NCBI GenBank assembly: GCA_003260075.1
Contig: QLIY01000878.1
Coordinates: 1 to 64,000, forward strand
DNA: 64,000 nt
Reading direction: 5' to 3'
DNA from: Phallusia mammillata
Taxonomy: Eukaryota > Chordata > Ascidiacea > Phlebobranchia > Ascidiidae
A model generated the notes under the pieces. That model searched no databases. It was not told the origin of the DNA and saw only the letters and a list, made by a program, of their open reading frames with translations. A program made the translations under genes and the position numbers. Within the stretch, counting starts at the first letter, position 1. The number at the start of each line of letters is the position of its first letter. Below are positions 55,703 to 64,000 of the stretch, piece by piece.

Positions 55703-58700
55703 ATGAACACACGTAAGTGAATGTATTTAAATTGTGTAAAAATATGTTAGCTTGTGCAGCCAGTAAAACTTGTGTTACTTTGGGCCTTATGATAACTGTG
55801 TAACTTTTGTTATTTATTAAGAGCAACAAAGTTACGGTGGTGGCGGTACAATGCAACCACAACAGCAACAACCGTATGGATATGGTCAGCAAATGGCCAA
55901 AGGTGGACAAACTGGCCAACAACAGGTACTGTTTCTGCAGAAAATAAATTGTACTAAAACAAGGTGTTAATAAAATTATGGTGTGACTTTTCCTGAAAAA
56001 AGTAATGACTTGTATCTTGTTGATTTACACTGATTTATTGCAGGGTGCAGCAGCTGGTGGACAGAATGCAGGTTATGGATATGGTTACTCTCAACAATAC
56101 CCACAACAAGCTGGTGGAAGTAAGTTACTTAACATCTTCGATTTGTTGTTTTTTACTCACTTTAGGCCAGTGGTTCCCAACCTTGGGTTCATGAACCGCC
56201 AAGGGGTGATGGTTTAAAACCATTGGTTTTACGGGGTCTGTGCCAGATTGGAAAGAATGGCCTGCGCGGAGGATTTATCAATATTTTGGATTTCCCCTTG
56301 TAATCCGCGCAAATTTAGGCTTTTTACATGTAATCCGCGCAAAAAAATGTTGTCCGCGCAACTTGGCACAGCTTTCGTAGGTAACTATAATAAACTTTCT
56401 TTAAAATTTTATATTTTCGTTTTACAATGAAGTTCTAGTCGTCATTATTTCACGAACTTACAATCCACGTAAATCAGTCAAGCACATCGAAACTTACCGA
56501 TAGTCACGCTTGAAATTAACCTTTCTATTTCGCTAACGTAGTCGTTAAAAGTACATTTATCTGTATTTTTAGGACGTAGTTTGACTATTAAAGTGACTGT
56601 CGGCTAGGCAAGTTACATAAAAAATGTTTTCTGTATGACAAATAAGTAAAAACAGTTAAGAGCAGTTTGGCAATCATAAACGATCCCCACAAAACAAATC
56701 AGCAAAATGTTTGAATCGTTATGAAAATGAAAAATTGTAGAATCTAGCAGAACAGCTGCGTGCGCAATAGAGCAAAACTGAAGATTCGTCGTGTTTATTA
56801 CTTTTTTTAGTTGTTTTTGTCGGCTGGATAGTCTTGCAGGCGTTACATACAAATTGCGTTAATCGTTAAATCCACCTGTCAATCAAAAGTCTATCGATCC
56901 GCGCAGAAAATTGCAATTCCGTGCAAACATCCGCGCAATTATTTTGACGAAAAAAATATCCTCCGCGCAAAAATAAAACTTTCCAATCTGGGGTCTGTGA
57001 AGGCAAACATTTTAAGTATCATTACCAACAGTAAAAACTTTTACGTTTTCACCATTTTTGTGATTGTTGCCTCCAATGTGACATCACAACACACTTAAAC
57101 ATTATAATTTATATTGCTTTGTTATAAAATTGAGCACCACAAAGTATAATAATGTTTAATGCAAGAAACAAAGGTACAAAAACGTTGGGAACCACTGCTT
57201 TACCAGTCTGCAGAACATGGCAGTTGCCGACGAGATCTTGTGCATGCAGGACCTGCATTGCGCACATGCACGACCCGTAAGTTCTGGTGCAAGACCAATT
57301 TCAGCAGGCGCAAAGCAAGTAAAAGAGGTCAAGACAGCCCAATTATAAATGCCTTTGGTGGGAAATTTTCACGTGCAAACCCCAAAACTTGGCGTGCAAA
57401 AATTTATTTGAAAAAAAAAATCGCATGTGCAGCTGCCACACTATTCATACTGGCTGCTTTAGGCCATATTGGAAATGGAAAGAATGGTTGTTGCACAAAA
57501 TTGTATTTGTGAAACTCATGTGATTTCGGGTAGTTCTCTATGTATCTGCAGTATATTTATGCAAACGTTTTATGTTTAAATCATAATAACTATAGTTTTG
57601 CCATGCTAACAAAGATATGTGCTGCCAAGCAATTCACAAAACAAATAATTCATAAAAGCAAGTAATATGGTTTAATATATATATTTTAAACCTATTTGAT
57701 GCTGCTTTTTATTTTTATATCTACATAATTCTAAAACATACTTTTCCATAGTGAACCAACAATATAGTGGCTACAATCAGCAAGGTGGAAACACAGCCAA
57801 CAGTGGTGGAGGCTATGGACAACAATATAATCAACAGAGCTCATATCAACAAGGTGGGGCAGCCACAGCAAATTCCGCAGCAAAACCTGCAGCTGCCTCA
57901 CAAGCCCAACAGCAACAGCAAAGCTATGGTCAAGGAGCACAATCTTATGGCCAGTCCAAGCCCCAACAACCTAGTGGGTATGGTCAAAACACAAATCAAT
58001 CCCAGTCTGGTATGTATGGAGGACAACAGAGTGGTGGCCAACAACAAAGTGGTTACAACCAAGGTCAACAAGCTAGTGGGTATGGACAAACCCAGGGAGG
58101 AATGCAATCAGGAAGCTATGGTCAGGGTCAGCAATCTGCCAGTTATGGTCAACAAAGTGGAGGTCAGCAGAGTGGATACAATCAGGGTCAGGGTGGTCAA
58201 CAAGGAGGATTTGGACAAGGTAACAACCAACAAGGAAGTTATGGACAAAAGAGTGCTGGTGGTTATGGGCAAGGTGGTCAATCTGGTGGATACAACCAAG
58301 GAAGTGGAAACCAGTCTGGGGGCTACAATGCTGGCGGCCAGGTGTGTTTAAATAGCACTAGATTATATTAGTGAACAGATCATTAGGAAACTATAACATT
58401 TTTCGATATTTTCCAGCTGCTAAGCTTTTTATGTAAATAATAAATTTCTTTAATCTGGCCTTTTACATCCTTGGCCTCCATAAGTTTTATTTTCTACATC
58501 ATATGTTATGCTGTAATATAAGATAAAATTTGTAGTTGTTTAATGCTGTTTAACTTTGTTTTGCAGCAACGTGAAAAAGGTGGGAATGATTCTTCGGAAA
58601 CTCAAAATAGAGGTTTTTATAATAATAATAGTTTTGTGGGCAAACATCAAGCAAGTATTGCCAGTGTTTCTGCATGTATTTGTGTGTATATCTCGTATCT

Positions 58701-60836
58701 ACATTTATATACTTCGTATCAAGTAGCAAATAAGTTCATTGACTTCTACAACACACAAATGTGCAAAGAGGCATACCAACACCAAAGTTTTTTAACTTTA
58801 ATGCAATGTGTGTTGATGTAAATGCCTAATTATTTGCAGTCAATCTCCTGTTTGTTTGCAAAGTTTAAATGTTGTTTTAGGGGGTGGCCGAGGTGGCTAT
58901 GAAACTGGAAGAGGAAGTGGTTATGATGGTGCCCGAGGTGGCCAAGACGGGGGTCGTGGTGGTTATGATGGTGGCAGAGGCCGAGGTGGTTATGAAGGAC
59001 GTGGAGGAGGGGGAGGCGGCTTTCGTGGAGGTCGTGGTGGTGGATATGGGGATTCACGGTATGTTATGTTTCTATTTTGTGAAACATTTAGCATGTTTGA
59101 CAAATTGACAACTAAAATTAGAAAAAAAGCTAGCTACTTACCAGCTATATATCGCATATGTCTGTCAGTTTGGAATTCAGTTTTTTTCAAGTTATCTGTA
59201 AGACATTTCTCTTTACATATTTTAATGAACTATTTACATGCGGAGCCTAAGCTCTCAAATCAATCAATGTTTGATGATTGGGTATGTCTTAATAAACATT
59301 TCCGAAAAAATGCATGTAACAAACCTATTTAATAATGTGAAACATTTTCCAATTTTCAATCATGAAATGGGTAAGTTTATATGTTAGGAAATGTTTTTTT
59401 TTTGCTTTTGTGTTTCTCCAGGCATGGGGATTGCCAACACTTGTTTGTTTGGGCTCAGTTTCATTACTTTTCTCCACCTGGGTTTGACAAAGTTTGGGGT
59501 GAAATTGCAACCTGTGTTAGCAACTTTAGGACTGGGCATTATGACAAAACTACTTTGTTTGTACATTTCCAAACCAATATATTATTTGAGCTAAAAAATA
59601 TGACATGCTTTCTCAACATGCATGCATAAAGTTTGCTTGGCTGATGACTCTTGATTTTTCTGGTGTCAAAAAACTGTAAACTGCCTTGGTTTATAACTAG
59701 CAAAATGTATTGCAACAAATATTGGTGTGAGGCCAATTGTTCATGTGTCCTGAAAAGGTTACATTAACCCACAGACACGATATGCAGTTTTTTTCGATCT
59801 GGTACCCCAATATGAGTATTCATATAGTTTCCTGGAAAAGTATCGATTTTTTTTGTTCTTGAAAAATACCCCTGTACTTTACCCCATGCCTGTATATTTT
59901 ATGCCTAGTGTACTGTATGTATAAATGTGCCGCCAACTTAATTAATCCAAGTTCCGCCATATTACTGGTGAAGGTGCCTTGCTTCTATTGAAGTGGGCAT
60001 TGCTATAAATTGTGGTTGCTTTTTTATGAATTCAGTGGTGACCAAGGCGATTCAGAAGGCTTCAAACAAGGGGGAGGTAGTGGTAAGTTGCCTCTATTCA
60101 TTCACCATTAACACAACTATGTGATTTTTCTTGTATATTTATGCCTTACACTGCTGGGACCTCTTTGCCAATGTTGAATTTTTGGCCTGACTCGAAACTA
60201 GGCTTTTAAATGTGAAAATATGGCTAATTTATCCGTGTTAACAGCAGTTGCAAGCATTTTTAGCTTATTCAAGATATATATCTAAAGTGCTGAATTTGCC
60301 TGAAAAAGGATAATGCTACACTACAGCAAAACACTTTAGTTCCAGGGGGGGGGGGATTACATTAACCCACAGACACGATATGCAGTTTTTTTCTTTTTTT
60401 CGATCTGGTACCCCAATATGAGTATTCATATAATTTCCTGGAAAAGTATCGATTTTTTTTTGTTCTTGAAAAATACCCCTGTACTTTACCCCATGCCTGT
60501 AGGGGGGGGGGGTTACATTAACCCACAGACACGATATGCAGTTTTTTTCGATCTGGTACCCCAATATGAGTATTCATATAGTTTCCTGGAAAAGTATCGA
60601 TTTTTTTTGTTCTTGAAAAATACCCCTGTACTTTACCCCATGCCTGTATATTTTATGCCTAGTATACTGTATGTATAAATGTGCCGCCAACTTAATTAAT
60701 CCAAGTTCCGCCATATTACTGGTGAAGGTGCCTTGCTTCTATTGAAGTGGGCATTGCTATAAATTGTGGTTGCTTTTTTATGAATTCAGTGGTGACCAAG
60801 GCGATTCAGAAGGCTTCAAACAAGGGGGAGGTAGTG
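55703..60836 (+). CDS. FET-family (FUS/EWSR1/TAF15) RNA-binding protein, 5' part
   Basis: Exons 55,703-55,712 (MNT), 55,822-55,925, 56,044-56,119, 57,752-58,341, 58,567-58,612, 58,881-59,058 and 60,036-60,082 join in consistent phase to about 350 residues, and the gene runs off the right edge. The N-terminus is a Gln/Gly/Ser/Tyr-rich prion-like domain with many [S/G]-Y-[G/N/S]-Q units (GYGQTQGG, SYGQGQQSASYGQQSGG, GYNQGQGGQQGGFGQ). An RGG region follows (GGGRGGYETGRGSGYD, then FRGGRGGGYGDSR). This order is that of FUS, EWSR1 and TAF15; the RRM and RanBP2-type zinc finger expected next are not in the window. FET proteins act in the nucleus in transcription and splicing and phase-separate through the Tyr-rich domain. 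The last exon is present twice (60,036-60,082 and 60,790-60,836) through a G-run duplication. Invertebrates usually have one FET-like gene, so no single vertebrate name is given. Confidence 0.87.
56168..57197. mobile_element. hAT-type element containing a nested second element
   Basis: Left end CAGTGGTTCCCAACCTTGGG and right end GTTGGGAACCACTG are inverted hAT termini. Flanks CTTTAGGC and CTTTACCA share the first five bases, a decayed 8-bp target duplication. Without the inserted element (56,243-56,991 plus the 8-bp duplication) the outer element is about 270 bp. It lies in the third intron of the FET gene. Confidence 0.78.
56243..56991. mobile_element. Nested hAT-like element, 749 bp, perfect TSD
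   Basis: Terminal inverted repeats CCAGATTGGAAAG and CTTTCCAATCTGG are perfect over 13 bp. GGTCTGTG at 56,235-56,242 and 56,992-56,999 is a perfect 8-bp target duplication. The unit TCCGCGCAA or a close variant occurs about six times near the two ends (for example about 56,301, 56,332, 56,350, 56,930, 56,961), likely transposase-binding subterminal repeats. There is no coding sequence, so it is non-autonomous. It is younger than the element it interrupts. Confidence 0.88.
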
Positions 60837-61100
60837 GTAAGTTGCCTCTATTCATTCACCATTAACACAACTATGTGATTTTTCTTGTATATTTATGCCT
60901 TACACTGCTGGGACCTCTTTGCCAATGTTGAATTTTTGGCCTGACTCGAAACTAGGCTTTTAAATGTGAAAATATGGCTAATTTATCCGTGTTAACAGCA
61001 GTTGCAAGCATTTTTAGCTTATTCAAGATATATATATAAAGTGCTGAATTAGCCTGAAAAAGGATAATGCTACACTACAGCAAAACACTTTAGTTCCAGA
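59755..61100 (+). repeat. G-run duplication including a FET exon
   Basis: The block from about 59,755 to 60,344 restarts at 60,356 after a G-run (60,345-60,355), is cut off at 60,501, and restarts again at 60,512 after another G-run. The third copy continues to about 61,100. Copies 1 and 3 are nearly identical, including the 47-nt FET exon and its splice sites. The mirror image of the C-run junctions elsewhere. Confidence 0.85.
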
Positions 61101-64000
61101 AAATTTGCAGTAAAGCTACAGAAAATTTGCTGATAATGATAAATTACATAAATAATAATCTACAGTTACAAAAGTACTGCTTTTGCATTTGTTAAATCCA
61201 ATTAACCTAAAACTACCATGTTGTTACGTTATCTATAAATGTTGCAATTACAGAAACAAATTGTAAATCAATAGTATAAATGTCTTTGTTATACATTAAA
61301 AAAAAACAATACTATAAACTAAACAAGCTGTAACTCAGACAAAATGTACATTGACAGCAATGTACTTAATCATATAAAATGCTGAATTATAAGAAGGCTG
61401 CCAAAAATGCGCCACTACTAGTAGTGCCATTTTATACAGGTAGTTTTCAGGGCAAAATCTGTTTATATTATGGAGTTTATCAGTCCTATGTGTCCCATGA
61501 TGGGGCAAGGGGGGGGGGCTAATCATATAAAATGCTGAATTATAAGAAGGCTGCCAAAAATGTGCCACTACTAGTAGTGCCATTTTATACAGGTAGTTTT
61601 CAGTGCAAAATCAGTTTATATTATGGAGTTTATCAGTCCTATGTGTCCCATGATGGGGCAATTAATAAGTGACTGGCAAGGTGTTACCAGAAATTTTGTT
61701 TTGTTTTTTCTTGGATCCAATGTTCTTTGGAAGTTTGGTAAGTTTTTCGTTTGGTAAGATTTATATTGGGGGGGGGGTTCTTGGATCCCATGTTCTTTGG
61801 AAGTTTGGTAAGTTTTTCGTTTGGTAAGATTTATATTTCACCACATGGGAAATACGGATTCATTAACCACTACTGGTGGTATATATTGCACCACATTAAA
61901 GTCACAATCAACACTTGATGGTGGTATAAAAAAGCTGCTTTTGCATCCTAGCTCTGGTAGTTACTCCTGTCTTTTGCTAACAATCAAATTGCTTTTATGT
62001 TAATTTTTATGCTGTTTACCAGAAGCAAAATGATCTTGATTGAGCATATGCTGATTTTATGCTGGTGATTACTGCATATGATGAAATACTACTTTTTTTG
62101 GTTGATTTAAAGTTTTAAAAAATGCTCTGCTGTTTCTTGGCTATGTTTGACCCTGCTAGAACCCCAAATTAAGTCAAATTGCTTAAAAATGTCTGAATGT
62201 TAAACAATTTAATGACCTGTATAGCATGGTATTCGTATTATACAGGTCTTAATGCCCCCAAAAGTTGTTTGCCAACAAATCATAAGCATTTAAAATGGAC
62301 ACATGCAATGCATATTTCAAAGGAGGCCATTGTTTATGCAAAAAGGTAATATTGATGAAGCCACCATTATAGTTTGTACATATATCTATTCTGTGACTTT
62401 TTCATATTGTCATCAAGATATGATGCATTTTGGTTGTAGCTTGGAGATAAGAAAACTTCATTCATTATGATGAATTCTGGCAAACAGTAAGCATGAAAAT
62501 GGCAATGTTAGTATGGAGTAGTGAGGTATGCCGTATTGGCTAAGTCCACCACATCCTAGATACATGTTGAATGCAGGTTGTTTACAACAGTAAAGGACAG
62601 ACTTTTACACTTGAACTGTAAAGATTGATATTGCCTATTATGGTCTGTGTTACCTTAGCCGTTGTATGTGGTATTGGTAGTGCAAAACTTAAGCTGATTG
62701 ACATGACGGCAGAGCAAATTTAACTGTGAGAAATGTTTTCCAGAAGTGGTTGGACAATTTGATGAACCTTTCATGAGTTATTTGACGCAAATTTGCCTTT
62801 TTGCAATTATCATATTTTTGTGCAATCAGTAGGTTGTCATTCTTTCTTGAACGTATATTGGATATAGGTTGGAGCTGAGATTAGTGTTTACATCATACTA
62901 CCAATTGAATTTTCTATAGCAGACATCTAGCAATATATATTTCTTTATGACCAACTTCATTATGTGAACTAAAGCAAGAAAAGATACAAATACCAAAAAC
63001 ATTGTGCTTTACAGCTTACTTACGACAAAACTGTTTTTTGTTTTTGTTTTTGGGGGGGGGGTTCTTTATGACCAACTTCATTATGTGAACTAAAGCAAGA
63101 AAATATACAAATACCAAAAACATGGTGCTTTACAGCTTACTTACGACAAAACTGTTTTTTGTTTTTGTTTTTGATTGATCTTTATACACTTATACATTCT
63201 GGGACTGCTTGGTTTTCCACAGATCTTCTCAATTGTCTTATTGCATGACAAGGGATAATTCCCTTGCCGTGATTTAGTTTAGGACAGAAACAGGAATATA
63301 TAGTATTACCAACAATGGCCTTATGAAACTTTTTAACTATTGTACCAACTAATGGATGAAAAGGGCACATTTGGGGGGGGGGATTATTTAGTTTAGGACA
63401 GAAACAGGAATATATAATATTACCAACAATGGCCTTACGAAACTTTTTAACTATTGTACCAACTAATGGATGAAAAGGGCACATTTTTGTGTGGTGGCTT
63501 GTAAACAACAAATATCCACATTTTTGTAACACATGCCTTGTTCAGAAAGAATGCGTATTTGACAGAAACATGCAATTGCCAAATTATGACTGCTTCAAAT
63601 TTTATTTGGGGGGGGGGTGGGGTGACCAACAGAAGTTAATTGAGCTAACTATTAAGCAACTAAGTACTGTCAGAGCAACAATGCTGAGGATGTGAAGGTA
63701 CCTGGTTCATTTCGGAGCTGCATTAGAGAATAACCCAGTGTTTCTTCTGTATCCCCTCTTACGGGGGGGGGGAGGGGTGACCAACAGAAGTTAATTGAGC
63801 TAACTATTAAGTAACTAAGTACTGTCAGAGCAACAATACTGAGGATGTGATCTCTAATGAGCTGCATTAGAGAATAACCCAGTGTTTCTTCTGTATCCCC
63901 TCTTACCTCATGTTAAAAAAAGCTTCTTCTGTTAGAGAAAGGGCTGATGCTCATGTTCTGACACAAGTTTCTTGCAATGGATTTTGCCTATGAAATGTTA
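61101..64000 (+). repeat. FET gene intron with serial G-run duplications
   Basis: No exon was found in this last stretch. G-runs at about 61,510, 61,770, 63,053, 63,373, 63,608 and 63,765 mark restarts: about 61,365-61,509 with 61,519-61,660, 61,705-61,769 with 61,778-61,840, 62,940-63,051 with 63,062-63,175, 63,271-63,372 with 63,383-63,485, and 63,617-63,763 with 63,773-63,910. Confidence 0.75.

Noticed and set aside
57767-58351. 194-codon frame in a second reading frame of the FET prion-like exon
   Set aside because: A shadow of the repetitive CAA/GGT coding sequence. The correct frame gives the Tyr-Gly-Gln repeats and proper splicing.

Overview
The window reads as a compact, AT-rich, intron-rich animal genome, most likely an ascidian tunicate (Ciona-like). 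Introns are mostly 0.2-1 kb with GT/AG borders, some start codons sit just downstream of an acceptor-like site as expected for spliced-leader trans-splicing, and the gene families are metazoan. No rRNA, tRNA or CRISPR array was recognised. Exons were assigned by translation, splice-site phase and family resemblance, without alignments.

Layout: (1) 1-6.5 kb holds duplicated non-coding DNA, a broken minus-strand NUDT16-like gene, a decayed protein-kinase exon and a hAT transposon relic. (2) 6.8-33.7 kb (+) is one large muscle-type kinase gene. Four upstream exons or an alternative first exon at 13,023 lead into an MLCK-like catalytic kinase with an MLCK-type tail, an acidic/Ser-rich linker, two Ig domains, a second kinase domain that has lost its catalytic residues and carries an obscurin/SPEG-like tail, a long basic linker, and a terminal Ig-Fn3 pair. 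(3) 37.1-42.9 kb (+) is an intact ten-exon PLP decarboxylase of the cysteine-sulfinate/acidic amino acid group (CSAD/GADL1-like). (4) 44.3-46.1 kb (+) encodes a small GPI-anchored Ly6/uPAR protein, facing a minus-strand secreted microseminoprotein-like gene at 46.8-48.3 kb. (5) 48.8-55.7 kb is a gene-poor spacer. (6) From 55.7 kb to the right edge (+) lies the 5' half of a FET-family (FUS/EWSR1/TAF15) RNA-binding protein gene.

The most pervasive structural feature is a set of about 35 C-runs (8-12 nt, three of 45-63 nt) and, right of 60.3 kb, eight G-runs. Nearly every run is followed by a restart of the sequence that preceded it, 80-700 bp earlier. This duplicates several exons. It is best explained as unmerged contig or haplotype overlaps capped by homopolymer tails rather than biology. 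Several non-autonomous hAT-type elements with recognisable target-site duplications are scattered through introns, including one nested inside another.

The genes do not form an obvious functional cluster. The most interesting biology is the fused two-kinase gene: an MLCK-like active kinase and an obscurin/SPEG-like pseudokinase in one chain, with a possible short kinase-only isoform.
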